A stretch of DNA of 64,000 bases from Chitinibacter sp. SCUT-21 (GTDB lineage Bacteria > Pseudomonadota > Gammaproteobacteria > Burkholderiales > Chitinibacteraceae): assembly GCA_041874755.1 (NCBI GenBank), contig CP102611.1, positions 372,001 through 436,000 of the forward strand, given 5' to 3'. Positions 45,439-54,069 of this stretch are shown piece by piece (positions within the stretch are counted from its first letter, which is position 1; the number at the start of each line of letters is the position of its first letter). The position numbers and the translations under genes are program-made. Below the pieces are notes generated by a model, which did no database searches, had not been told where the DNA came from, and worked only from the letters and a program-made list of their open reading frames with translations.

Positions 45439-47034
45439 ATGATGAAAACAAAATTAACGTATGTGTCTTTGGCGGTTTCCTCGGCTTTGTTGGTGGCATG
45501 TGGCGGTGGTGGCGGCGGTGCGGGTGGCACAAATACTAATAATAATACTGGCACTTTACCTGCTGCACCGACTGCGCAACCGCTGCCTGTGGTTTCTGCT
45601 GCTGCACCGGTTTCGAATAACGGTGGCGCTAATTTTGAATTCGCGTTGGTGAATGGCTTTAATGGCGATTCGGAAAACATGACCGGTTCGAATACGGCGG
45701 TGGCACAGGCCTTGACCACCAGCAGTAACCTGACCGTGGTTAAAGCCGAAATGGGGCAAGTGAATTTAAAAGAGCCAACATCGGATTATTTTGCACTGGT
45801 GGCTAATCGCGATACTTTACTGCGGGTGGTGGTGGTGGCGAATCAGCCGAATGTGGTTGCGCCAACCCTGAAAGTGACTGTACGCAAAGTCAATGGCGGT
45901 CAGATCGTGTTTGAAGAAGGCCTAAAAAACAATACCCAAGGGCTACTGCCGCAAGTGGCAGATCAGCCAGTGGTACTACTCAAAGGCCAGTTGGGTAAGG
46001 ACGAGTTCTCGTTGCCAGTGAGCTACCCTATTTCGGATAAAGCGGTTAAAACCGTGATGCCAATGCCGGATCTGAACCGCAGCTATGTGATTAAGCTGCC
46101 AGCCAGCATCATCACGGCTGAACCGCTGAGCATTGAAGTGTCGTTATTGGACACCACGGATGCAATTGCGACGGACAATGCCAAGACCTATACGTTTGAG
46201 CCAAAAGTGGTTGAGCCATTGACCATCGTAAAAGTGCCGGTCACAGTGAACGGCCATGCGCCATCGGTGCCAAGTGATGATTATTTGCGTCGTACATTGA
46301 TGGCGGCGATTCCGGTATCCAATGTGATTGTTAAAACTCGGCCTGTTGCTGTAGTGAGCAATCAAGGTGATGGCATTAGTGCGCCGGATGTGATCGGCGA
46401 CTCAATCTTAGCGCCAGCCAAAAATGCACTGACAGCAGCACGCCAAAGCGATGTGACTGCCAATCAGGCAGTTGAATCCGACTACTACATGGGCTTTGTG
46501 AAAGCCTCAAATGTCGGCGGGGTCACTTCGTGGGGTGGTTTTGTTGCTGTGGTGCAAGACTCATTGAATAATGAGTTCACAACTCAGCTAACAAAGCGAG
46601 GCTGGATTCAGGAGGTATTGAATGATTGGGGCTCTGTGGGTGATTCAGGCGCGTGTAGCGCACGTCTGGATGATGTGAATTACCCTTACCTAAATGGTGG
46701 TTTGGGCGGGGTTTGGAATATCGATCTGGCAAGCTACGACAATAAAGTGGTGCTACTGAATCCGCGTGCCTACACCAGTGTCACCAGCTATTGCGCCAAC
46801 TCATTGTATATGGCCGATAATCAAGTAAAACGGATGATTCGTGATTACTGGCCGATGCAGATGATGGCATATACAGAACGTGCGCGTAAAATGAGCGAAG
46901 CGGAGTTGCTGGCTTTAGGCTCAACGGCGTATTGGGCTAAATATCCGAATGGCATTAGTGATATGCCAGATAAAAAGTTTATTGAAACGCGCATTCAAAA
47001 TAGTAAGTTGCCGGTGCCGAAACAAGGCTGGTAA
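45439..47034 (+). CDS. Large lipoprotein resembling a metallopeptidase without zinc motif
   Basis: 531 residues; GGAGAG precedes two consecutive ATGs. Lipobox 'LLVAC' at C21 is followed by a Gly-rich linker. The N-terminal half ('DYFALVANRDTLLRVVV…') resembles the beta domains of M66/StcE-like proteases. In the C-terminal part, 'ACSARLDDVNYPYLNGGLGG' plus 'VWNIDL', and later 'SYCANSLYM', match the segment that in such enzymes follows HELGHNxGxxHAPC. Here that site reads QEVLNDWGSVGDSGAC (391 on), so all three zinc His are missing. It is inferred to be an inactive, binding-type relative; function unknown. Confidence 0.7.
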   Translation: MMKTKLTYVSLAVSSALLVACGGGGGGAGGTNTNNNTGTLPAAPTAQPLPVVSAAAPVSNNGGANFEFALVNGFNGDSENMTGSNTAVAQALTTSSNLTVVKAEMGQVNLKEPTSDYFALVANRDTLLRVVVVANQPNVVAPTLKVTVRKVNGGQIVFEEGLKNNTQGLLPQVADQPVVLLKGQLGKDEFSLPVSYPISDKAVKTVMPMPDLNRSYVIKLPASIITAEPLSIEVSLLDTTDAIATDNAKTYTFEPKVVEPLTIVKVPVTVNGHAPSVPSDDYLRRTLMAAIPVSNVIVKTRPVAVVSNQGDGISAPDVIGDSILAPAKNALTAARQSDVTANQAVESDYYMGFVKASNVGGVTSWGGFVAVVQDSLNNEFTTQLTKRGWIQEVLNDWGSVGDSGACSARLDDVNYPYLNGGLGGVWNIDLASYDNKVVLLNPRAYTSVTSYCANSLYMADNQVKRMIRDYWPMQMMAYTERARKMSEAELLALGSTAYWAKYPNGISDMPDKKFIETRIQNSKLPVPKQGW

Positions 47035-47052
47035 TTTAAGCTCCCCTCAAAC

Positions 47053-47082
47053 AAAAAGACTGCCTCGGCAGTCTTTTTTTTT
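47053..47082. terminator. Bidirectional terminator
   Basis: AAAAAGACTGCC-TC-GGCAGTCTTTTT followed by more T residues lies between the convergent lipoprotein and pilin genes. The 12-pair stem with T/A runs on both sides serves both strands. Confidence 0.93.
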
Positions 47083-47089
47083 GGTCTGA

Positions 47090-48610
47090 TTAGTAGCATT
47101 CAGGTGGGTATGCTGGAGCAGGTATATCGTTTCCGCATGAGAAGCTATTGGACATACGTTGGTCGTTAGCATCAAACCAACCAGCAGGTATTCCGGGTCT
47201 TCCATTTATTTGGTAATAACCAGTACGGCTATTTGAGATCATACGATCTCGTACGCCATCAACATACCGCACGGTGCATTCTGCCTTAGCAGTTACATAG
47301 TATGCCGTACCTGCCCCGCCACCACCACCGGCGCTGCCGCTGAGGCCGCACTGTGCAGTACCCCCAAGTGTCTCAAAGGTTCGGGTTGTAATGACAGGGG
47401 CTGGCGTAGGAATAGGACGGTTTCTAATGTCACACATATTGTTTTGTGGCCCCGTTGCACCATAAACACCACGGCAATTGACGAGTGTTGCTTCGTTGGC
47501 CCAATTTGCAAGTGCAGCAGTATCAGCCGTCGTCGCGCGCGTAGCGTAGTTGGCCAAGGACGAGCGTACGGCATTTTGTACGTTCACGACTTGCGCACCA
47601 TCGCCTTTCAGCGTGGTGGCGGTCAGGCGATTATTGACGGTGGCGTTATTGGCAAAGGTGGCATTACCCGCAAAACTGGATGTTCCACCCACAGTCAAAT
47701 TGCCGGTATTGTTTTGAGCGCCATTCACCGTTAGGCCTGCATTGAGCGTGGTCGCGCCATTGGCTCGTAAGACATTGGTGGTTGTTTGCCCCTGAATGGT
47801 GGTATTGCCCGTGCCTGTCGCATGGCGGAAAGAAATATCTTGCGCATTCATAGCGCCAAGCAATGTGGTCGTGCCACTGACATTTAAGTTGTTGGTGGTC
47901 GCCGCGCCGGTAATCGTGGTATTACCATTGAGCGTGGTATTGCCATTAATGACTTGGTTACCGTTAATGGCGGTGGTGCCATCGGTGCGTACAAAAGCGC
48001 CCCACCCAGACGAATTATAGCCAACACGAACCGCGACCAGACCTGCTGTACCCAGCGCGTTGGGTAATGTCCATGCGCTTTGTGCGGAAGTGAACCGAGC
48101 TGGATTGGCGGTGGTGGATACGGCGTAATCAGGGCCGGTCAGCAGCAAGGCGCCGAGCGAGACTTCGTCTACCCCGCCTTTTTCGTGCAGCAATGGGGTT
48201 GAGCTGCGAACAATCCCGCCGACATCACACATGGGCGGCGTGCAGCCTGTTGGCTGAACTTGTAATTCAATGGCGAAGTTGCCACCAAAAATGCCTGATG
48301 TGACTTGGTCACTCGGTAGCATCCCCGCGGCTTTCATTTCAGCAACCGTTGGGCGCAGCGGATTCGCAAAGCCAGGTACAGGCTGGCCAGCGACGATTTT
48401 GCTGGAAGCGCGAACTAAATAAGTGGACTGAACCGATTTAGCGAGCGTATCGAGTTGTTTGGCATACGACTGGACACGTTGCTGTTGCAGTCGCTCTTGT
48501 TCGGCATAACCTGCGTAAACGGCAATCATGCCCGCAATAATCAGTACAACCGTCAACTCAATTAAGGTGAAGCCGGTTTGTCGATTTTTTTGAAGTTCTC
48601 GGAACTTGAC
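47090..48610 (-). CDS. PilV/shufflon-type type IV pilin, start codon unresolved
   Basis: About 500 residues. A type IV prepilin signature lies at the N-terminus: …KNRQTG|FTLIELTVVLIIAGMIAVYAG. A long N-terminal constant region follows, then a run of short NG-N-T-T-x-x-x repeats likely forming beta-helix turns, and a Gly-rich C-terminus ending in PPECY. This resembles PilV-like minor pilins of conjugative systems. The TTG at 48556 is inside the prepilin motif and cannot be the start. AGGAGA is at 48614-48619, but no ATG, GTG or TTG follows in frame up to the upstream stop at 48682. No other pilus genes are near. Confidence 0.75.
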   Translation of the reverse strand, partial: VKFRELQKNRQTGFTLIELTVVLIIAGMIAVYAGYAEQERLQQQRVQSYAKQLDTLAKSVQSTYLVRASSKIVAGQPVPGFANPLRPTVAEMKAAGMLPSDQVTSGIFGGNFAIELQVQPTGCTPPMCDVGGIVRSSTPLLHEKGGVDEVSLGALLLTGPDYAVSTTANPARFTSAQSAWTLPNALGTAGLVAVRVGYNSSGWGAFVRTDGTTAINGNQVINGNTTLNGNTTITGAATTNNLNVSGTTTLLGAMNAQDISFRHATGTGNTTIQGQTTTNVLRANGATTLNAGLTVNGAQNNTGNLTVGGTSSFAGNATFANNATVNNRLTATTLKGDGAQVVNVQNAVRSSLANYATRATTADTAALANWANEATLVNCRGVYGATGPQNNMCDIRNRPIPTPAPVITTRTFETLGGTAQCGLSGSAGGGGGAGTAYYVTAKAECTVRYVDGVRDRMISNSRTGYYQINGRPGIPAGWFDANDQRMSNSFSCGNDIPAPAYPPECY

Positions 48611-48840
48611 TGCTCTCCTATTTGCTTGACAAGTGATTTTTTGGTCTATGCTTATTTCGTTGGCACAACTTTTCCGTAACTAAACATGTCGGACCCAACA
48701 CGATTAATCCGCTTGTTTTTTCAGTATGTTATACGACAGAGCCAACACAATGGATTTATCCAATGTTCTGGTCAATGCCATTGTTGAATGATTGATTTTC
48801 TTTCTAATCGCTGCTTTTGCAGCATGCTTTGGAGTTAATT

Positions 48841-49599
48841 ATGCTTTTCATGAAATTCAAAACCTCTGCGGTTGAGGGCAAGCCTCGTTGCGCTCGCGTT
48901 ATTTTCACTGACCACCCTGAGCATTGCCGTGGTCATTACCTCATCAAGATCACCGACCCATCAATCCCTGATGAAGATGTATTGATCGCGGCTGAATTGT
49001 TCGCGATTCAAAAAGCCTTCACTTGCGCCCCAGGCTTGGCTAATCGCCCTAAATCTGGCCGCAGCCTGCAGTTACAAGTGTCGTTTGGGTCAATCCTCAA
49101 ACTCAAAACAGCCGACTCGGAAAAACGCCATTTAGTCGATTACGCGCATGCGATCGCCACTAAATATGCGCAAGCCGATGTGACCGTCAACAATGCGCAT
49201 CAACCGTGGATGTCGCTGCCATTGCCGAAAGCTGAATTGTTTACCGTTGATGCGCCTACGCCTGACTATGTGTTCTGCACCGCTTTGCGCGCTGGCGTTA
49301 AAGTAACCCGCCATGCCCTAGAACGCTTGAGCGAACGCGCTGAAAATTACAAAAACAGCAAAGATCTTTATCTTACTGCGATCAGTAGCCTTGGGATGCA
49401 AGGCAAGAAACTCGAGTGCATCACGCCCTGTGAGCACGCAGTCAAAAAAGCTCGAGCTAAATACAGAGTGACGCCGGTTTTTGTTTATGACCACATCAAC
49501 GCCGTTTACTTAATTTTGACCAAAAAGCACAACCGCTATGATCTGGTTACCGCCATTGCAAATAGTGAGTACAGTGACTACAGCATTCTTGGTCGCTGA
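48841..49599 (+). CDS. Hypothetical protein of accessory region
   Basis: 252 residues from ATG 48841 with GGAG at the right distance. No family is recognised. The C-terminal half ('VTRHALERLSERAENYKN … YDHINAVYLILTKKHNRYDL') has the feel of a small alpha/beta domain in which RHAxERLxxR may be functional. It is soluble and basic, with no signal peptide. It converges with the small gene that follows, three bases away. Confidence 0.75.
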   Translation: MLFMKFKTSAVEGKPRCARVIFTDHPEHCRGHYLIKITDPSIPDEDVLIAAELFAIQKAFTCAPGLANRPKSGRSLQLQVSFGSILKLKTADSEKRHLVDYAHAIATKYAQADVTVNNAHQPWMSLPLPKAELFTVDAPTPDYVFCTALRAGVKVTRHALERLSERAENYKNSKDLYLTAISSLGMQGKKLECITPCEHAVKKARAKYRVTPVFVYDHINAVYLILTKKHNRYDLVTAIANSEYSDYSILGR

Positions 49600-49602
49600 G
49601 CG

Positions 49603-49818
49603 TCACACTGGATAGCCGTGATGCGCACCGAGCGCCAACTGCTTTAAAAACACCGTCAAATCCACAAGGCTTCGCGACGAGTTCAACAGCCCTTCGTGAC
49701 CTTGCGGTTTGGTGTACCAAATTACGTCGCCTTCCAACTCAATCGTATGGCCATGGATTTGCAGGGTGAACTCTTGCTGCAAGGTTTTGAGTAGTTTGCT
49801 TGGCGATGGCTGCATCAT
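49603..49818 (-). CDS. Small hypothetical protein
   Basis: 71 residues from ATG 49818. 'FTLQIHGHTIELEGDVIWYT' followed by 'KPQGHEGLLNS' looks protein-like, with a regular pattern of hydrophobic strands. No family and no strong ribosome site were found. It is tightly convergent with the preceding gene. Confidence 0.5.
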   Translation of the reverse strand: MMQPSPSKLLKTLQQEFTLQIHGHTIELEGDVIWYTKPQGHEGLLNSSRSLVDLTVFLKQLALGAHHGYPV

Positions 49819-49821
49819 CAA

Positions 49822-50140
49822 ATGCCATTTGTCGGTGGCGATGTAGTGCTCCTAATACTAGTCAATACGGAGAATGATGCTGTTCTGAGCAGTGGTACTA
49901 GTGTGAATAAGATCAAGCGAGGAATCGATTCTGCCCCCCTGCCTGGTAAAACCACGAGGCAAAATCAATCATTAAATTGCATGGATGAGCTCGCATACAT
50001 CTCTTGAACAGGGATGTTTGCCCAATCACAGATACACTGTACTTTTTATGCACTATGCCCGTAATAAGTGGAGCGATAGAAGATAAAGTCCGTCATTGAC
50101 AATGTGCGCAATTAATAAGCTGTGATTGGGAGGTCTGAAT
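49822..50140. other. Intergenic stretch, no gene supported
   Basis: Only a 61-codon plus reading without a ribosome site. It may hold promoters for the flanking small genes. Confidence 0.4.
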
Positions 50141-50172
50141 AACCACGCTTTGCCTTGGCGTTAAGCGTGGTT
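50141..50172 (-). terminator. Hairpin downstream of small membrane gene
   Basis: AACCACGCTT (50141-50150) pairs with AAGCGTGGTT (50163-50172) just beyond the stop of the minus-strand gene at 50186. It is a probable terminator, although the trailing T-run is short. Confidence 0.65.
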
Positions 50173-50185
50173 GTTCGTTGGATTG

Positions 50186-50431
50186 TTAGGCTATCAAGTA
50201 GTTTGCTAGCAAGGCAACCACACATATAGTGCCATAGCAAAGCACAACTGACTTTGTATTTTTGTCGAGTAAAGCGCCAATATATAGGCAGAAGAATCCA
50301 AGGCCAAACGCTTTTGCCATGCTAATGTCCTCGACATACGGCATGATGATTGCACCTATACCAGCGATGACGACGGCGATGATTAAGTCTTTCGTTGTTG
50401 GCAGTATGATTTGTTTTTTGTTTTTTAACAT
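50186..50431 (-). CDS. Small three-helix membrane protein
   Basis: 81 residues from ATG 50431, with AGGAGAG upstream. Hydrophobic stretches lie at about 13-30, 37-53 and 60-80. No family is recognised. It lies downstream of the unknown gene at 50549 in the same direction. Confidence 0.65.
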   Translation of the reverse strand: MLKNKKQIILPTTKDLIIAVVIAGIGAIIMPYVEDISMAKAFGLGFFCLYIGALLDKNTKSVVLCYGTICVVALLANYLIA

Positions 50432-50548
50432 GCGCACTCTCTCCTTTTGGATGTTTTGTTCAGTGAACATCCCACCATTTTTTTAATTAGTTTTCATTTA
50501 ATTACAATATTTAAATACGGATTAAAAACAGCAAAATACGACCTTGTT

Positions 50549-51538
50549 TCAATGACTCTTGCCCGTGAACTTATATATAAGCGCATTGGATGTAAGGTGC
50601 TTGCAGATGTAATCAAGCTCAATTTCTTCCATCTCACTGCGAAGTTCCAACTCCATTTTCTGGCGCACTTCGCCATCGTCGGTGGCAAAATACAGGCTCC
50701 ATGTGTTGAGGAAAGCCAAGTCGTTCTCTTCCTGCTTGAAATACACCTTCGTCACGTCGGGGAATTTGTGTCGCGCGTGGACAATATGACTCCTAACAGT
50801 CATTCCCGACAGCATCGCATTTAGGAAGACAAAGCCGACGTTTTGGCCAACGTTCACCTCACATTCCGTCAATTTGTCCGTATAGGCAAAACGCACCACA
50901 TCGGCCAGTGCTTGTGGCACAACCTCCGAAATGATTTTGCATTTAGCAAATGAAGAACCTGAGCTGCTGCTGATTAAGACAGGAACCGCACCAAGGCAGA
51001 TATGAGCATCCATGCCTGCATCGTCTTTGACGGTCACAAATTCCTCAAGGCCGGGATAGAACGCAGTTTTAGACGCCTCATTAATGCCAAACACAAGCCC
51101 ACGATCTAGAAATTCTCGCGCAGCAACATAATCCATCGTATCCAGCCCTTCAAATGGAACGACATGGTCCAAAACATCGACCATCATATCTGAAGGAATT
51201 TTAAAGCTACGGATCATCGTTTCGCGGAACAGTGCAACATCCAATTTCACCTTCGGACGCGCCTCGCCTCGCAAGATAATCTGGAACGGAATGAAAACTA
51301 AATGTGCATGTTCCCGATATTCTTCTCTACTCGAATACTCAACGGCCCACGTGAGCTGCTTGAGCGATTCTTTTAAATTGGTCGTCACCGCCAGCCGGTC
51401 GTAGATCGACTCCAAATCACCTTTCATTAAAGCCTCATTAAAGCCGTCGTACTCTGCATAGCGATTGCCGTCAGTTTTAGAGCTCGCGACATTTGATTTT
51501 TTGCGGGCAAACAACGCTTCATAAATTTCACGATACAT
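50549..51538 (-). CDS. Hypothetical soluble protein
   Basis: 329 residues from ATG 51538 (AAAGGTG upstream). No family is recognised. It is acidic with no signal or membrane segment. The middle has a Ser-rich 'LISSSSGSSFAKCK' and the C-terminus a charged helix ('RQKMELELRSEMEEIELDYI'). It may form a pair with the small membrane gene downstream. Confidence 0.72.
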   Translation of the reverse strand: MYREIYEALFARKKSNVASSKTDGNRYAEYDGFNEALMKGDLESIYDRLAVTTNLKESLKQLTWAVEYSSREEYREHAHLVFIPFQIILRGEARPKVKLDVALFRETMIRSFKIPSDMMVDVLDHVVPFEGLDTMDYVAAREFLDRGLVFGINEASKTAFYPGLEEFVTVKDDAGMDAHICLGAVPVLISSSSGSSFAKCKIISEVVPQALADVVRFAYTDKLTECEVNVGQNVGFVFLNAMLSGMTVRSHIVHARHKFPDVTKVYFKQEENDLAFLNTWSLYFATDDGEVRQKMELELRSEMEEIELDYICKHLTSNALIYKFTGKSH

Positions 51539-51619
51539 TGAAATCACCTTTGATTAAATTTTGAGCACCACAAACACAGTCCACTTCTACCTTAATCATC
51601 ACCCAATCAGCGAAGGAGG

Positions 51620-51628
51620 TTATCCACA
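51620..51628 (+). promoter_or_regulatory. Perfect DnaA box
   Basis: TTATCCACA matches the high-affinity DnaA box exactly. It is a single copy upstream of the unknown gene at 50549. It may be chance or part of an element's replication or regulatory region. Confidence 0.4.
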
Positions 51629-51774
51629 GACACTGTGAGTCAATTCGATTTCATATTCTCATGCGAAGTCACTCTGTCAAGAGGGTAAAAAAGGGCTTCA
51701 CAACTGAAACTGCAAAATAAATCACTAGATTCGATGATGTCGCGAAGCAGCTCAACACAGACTCGTTTCACATC

Positions 51775-52074
51775 ATGCGAAAGATGGCTAATGCTAAGAA
51801 TACAAGGACTGATTTCCGAGATAGCGGCCTCGTCGACACGATGACCGATACTTTGGAACTATCGATTTATATGTATAGCGGCAGCAAAGGCGTACAACAA
51901 GATAGCCAGCCCCCTGTAATCGGCATGATCTGTTCATTCCAATCTACAGCCATATCAGGAATCTACATCGCGCAAAACAAAATTGATGTGCGACACGCGC
52001 TGGCATGTCGATTAATCGAAAACGCACATGTGTGGCTGCATCAGCGGAACACTCTCGACCATAAATTGAAATAA
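51775..52074 (+). CDS. Hypothetical protein
   Basis: 99 residues: 'LELSIYMYSGSKGVQQDSQP' with a two-Cys, possibly redox-inert core and 'ALACRLIENAHVWLHQRN'. No family and no clear ribosome site; the ATG at 51787 is an alternative start. It is kept because it is the only long reading in this interval. Confidence 0.4.
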   Translation: MRKMANAKNTRTDFRDSGLVDTMTDTLELSIYMYSGSKGVQQDSQPPVIGMICSFQSTAISGIYIAQNKIDVRHALACRLIENAHVWLHQRNTLDHKLK

Positions 52075-52360
52075 TTGATGAGTTGCAGATTGAATAGAGC
52101 GTTCACACGGCATGGTTATGATTCTCGATCAAACCCAGGTCAATCGAACGTGCGAGGCCACAAGACAAAGGAACGCCAAGCTAGAAGTTTCGAGCCAGAG
52201 CTTGGGTTTGTGAAATATTAGCGGGTAGATTGAGTTCGCAATCGTAAGGCTTAGCACGTAAAAAACAACAGGTGAATAGCTTTACGTTACCGAAAAAGCT
52301 ACTGGATCACTAGGAGTGAACAACTCGCAGGACGAAGATAGGGCGAAAAAGCTTCCATAG

Positions 52361-52455
52361 AGTCAAAGCCCAGTCGAAACGCAATCCTACCTGATGGCCT
52401 ATTACAACTGGCAACGCCCCCACTAAGCCTATGGCGGGCTAGCGCCCGCCATCAA
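52361..52455 (+). pseudogene. IS3-like transposase C-terminal remnant
   Basis: One frame reads SQSPVETQSYLMAYYNWQRP then H-stop-AYGGLAPAIKE. This is the C-terminal signature of IS3-type DDE transposases (YYNWQRPHxYNGGLAPA), with an in-frame stop in the middle and no upstream catalytic part. The rest of 52075-52501 has no gene. The GGCGGGC…GCCCGCC hairpin (52431-52452) within it may now serve as terminator for alpA. Confidence 0.75.
52431..52452 (-). terminator. Hairpin after alpA-like gene
   Basis: ATGGCGGGC-TAGC-GCCCGCCAT is a 9-pair GC-rich stem 50 bases beyond the AlpA-family stop. There is no strong T-run. Confidence 0.55.
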
Positions 52456-52501
52456 GGAAAAACAACTTAATTTTCCGTCCGAAATTTGTCGACCAAAACA
52501 C

Positions 52502-52711
52502 TCACGGCCGATTGTTGCTCAAAGTCAGCATCCAAGCCTCGACTTCTTGCCGCACCCACAGAACTCTCCCTCCATCTTTTATTTTTTTCGGAAATCTTGC
52601 GTCAAAAGATCGCGAACGGGGATTCATTCTACCGTAAACCGTTGATCGCGCCATTTTGAGCATCGCCAACAATTCTGGCAAACGAACGAATGCAATTTCC
52701 TTGGTTTCCAT
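52502..52711 (-). CDS. AlpA-family DNA-binding regulator
   Basis: 69 residues with the AlpA/MerR-like helix-turn-helix: 'FVRLPELLAMLKMARSTVYG', 'FPKKIKDGGRVLWVRQEVEAW'. AGGAGAT lies upstream of the ATG. Such proteins activate or direct excision of P4-integrase islands, which agrees with the integrase at 54070-55260. Confidence 0.9.
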   Translation of the reverse strand: METKEIAFVRLPELLAMLKMARSTVYGRMNPRSRSFDARFPKKIKDGGRVLWVRQEVEAWMLTLSNNRP

Positions 52712-52859
52712 GTGAGATCTCCTAAAAAGTTTTCAAGCTGGTTTTCCTCTCAAAAAACCAGTGAAGCCAGCGTAATGGATTTTTTTCTTGCGAACATCAT
52801 CGAATGTGGGGTGGTTTTTGATAGGATTCAGAGTGTGAGACGACCCCAAAGGGCTTTGT

Positions 52860-53122
52860 TAACAGAATTGACGCCCCTTCCTAAGCCAGCGATACCGGTG
52901 ATTGATTATTTAATAGGCGAAAACGCCATCGTGATGAAGCAGATTGCCAACAACACACCCGAGCAAGCGATGTTAGGCGACTTTGCCAAAGCCATCGACA
53001 ACGCCATCATGGACAGCAGCGCAGCGCATCAAAACCAGATGCTGCAGCTGCTATCCGATCCAAGCAAAGCGAATAAGTTTGCAAGGGTGGTGTTTGATTT
53101 GTTGGCGATGGGGAAAAATTAA
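52860..53122 (+). pseudogene. Probable HsdR C-terminal remnant
   Basis: The reading 'GENAIVMKQIANNTPEQAML' with 'GDFAKAIDNAIMDSSAAHQN' and 'LLSDPSKANKFARVVFDLLA' resembles the extreme C-terminus of some type I restriction R subunits (from memory). The upstream part overlaps the alpA start region and lacks its own start. It is probably a deletion remnant placed before the toxin-antitoxin pair. An independent small protein is possible. Confidence 0.45.
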
Positions 53123-53132
53123 AGTGCTGAAT

Positions 53133-53549
53133 ATGACTGAGCAAAAAACATCACTACCACTAGCAAATATATTGGCGCAGCTACAAAGTGCTTTTCCCAA
53201 TTTGCTGGCAGTGTATTTATTTGGCAGCTTTGCCAAGGGTGAAAACGATGCACAAAGCGACGTTGATCTTGCCGTATTATTGGCAGGTCACAGCGATCCA
53301 GTTGCCTTGTGGCAAATCGGCCAAAATGTTGCCGCATCGATAAATCGGGACGTAGATCTGATCGATTTGCGGCAGGCCTCAACCGTGATGCAATATCAAA
53401 TCATCACTCAAGGACAACGATTGTGGGCGCTGGACTCGCAAGCAGCCATTTTCGAGAGCTTTATTTTGAGTGAAAAAACAAACTTGGATACGGCGCGTTC
53501 AGGTATTCTCAAAGATATTCAGCAAAGAGGAAGCGTGTATGGCCGATGA
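53133..53549 (+). CDS. mntA: MntA-type nucleotidyltransferase antitoxin
   Basis: 138 residues from ATG 53133. The minimal nucleotidyltransferase signature is G31-S32 … D43-x-D45 ('GSFAKGENDAQSDVDLAVLL'). MntA proteins inactivate the HEPN toxin HepT by adding AMP to its active-site Tyr. It overlaps hepT by 11 bases, so the pair is cotranscribed. The ribosome site is unremarkable. Confidence 0.92.
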   Translation: MTEQKTSLPLANILAQLQSAFPNLLAVYLFGSFAKGENDAQSDVDLAVLLAGHSDPVALWQIGQNVAASINRDVDLIDLRQASTVMQYQIITQGQRLWALDSQAAIFESFILSEKTNLDTARSGILKDIQQRGSVYGR

Positions 53550-53967
53550 TGTTTTGATTAATAAAGCCGCAACGATTGAGCGTTGCGTGATGCGTGCCCG
53601 TGAGGAATATCACAAAGACGTAGCCAGCTTTGATACGGACTTCACGCGCCAAGATGCGGCCATTCTGAATATCCAACGTGCTTGTGAGGCCGCGCTGGAT
53701 ATGGGGCAGCATCTGATCCGCCGTGAACAACTAGGTGTTCCACAAAGTGCGCGCGATGTATTTGCCCTACTCGCGACCGCGCAATGGATTGAAACCGACC
53801 TAGCAACGAGCCTGCAAAAGATGGTGGGGTTTCGCAATATCGCGGTACATGATTATCAAACCTTGCAATTGCCGATCACCATTGCAGTGATCACCCAGCA
53901 TCTGGAAGACTTCCTTATTTACAGTAAAACTCTATTAATCAAGGATCGGGCGACGAATAATCAGTGA
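53539..53967 (+). CDS. hepT: HepT-type HEPN ribonuclease toxin
   Basis: 142 residues from ATG 53539 (GAGGAAG upstream). All-helical, with the HEPN motif R99-x4-H104-x-Y106 ('RNIAVHDY'). It is the RNase toxin of the MntA/HepT type VII-like pair. Its position in a mobile island next to restriction debris fits a defence or maintenance module. Confidence 0.93.
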   Translation: MADDVLINKAATIERCVMRAREEYHKDVASFDTDFTRQDAAILNIQRACEAALDMGQHLIRREQLGVPQSARDVFALLATAQWIETDLATSLQKMVGFRNIAVHDYQTLQLPITIAVITQHLEDFLIYSKTLLIKDRATNNQ

Positions 53968-54069
53968 ATGTTAGCCAAAATTAAACCGATAGAACCCCGC
54001 GTCCCTCGTCAAAAAATCAGCGCGATTTTGATTTAAAAATACCAGAAAGTGACTCATTGAGTGCTGAGC

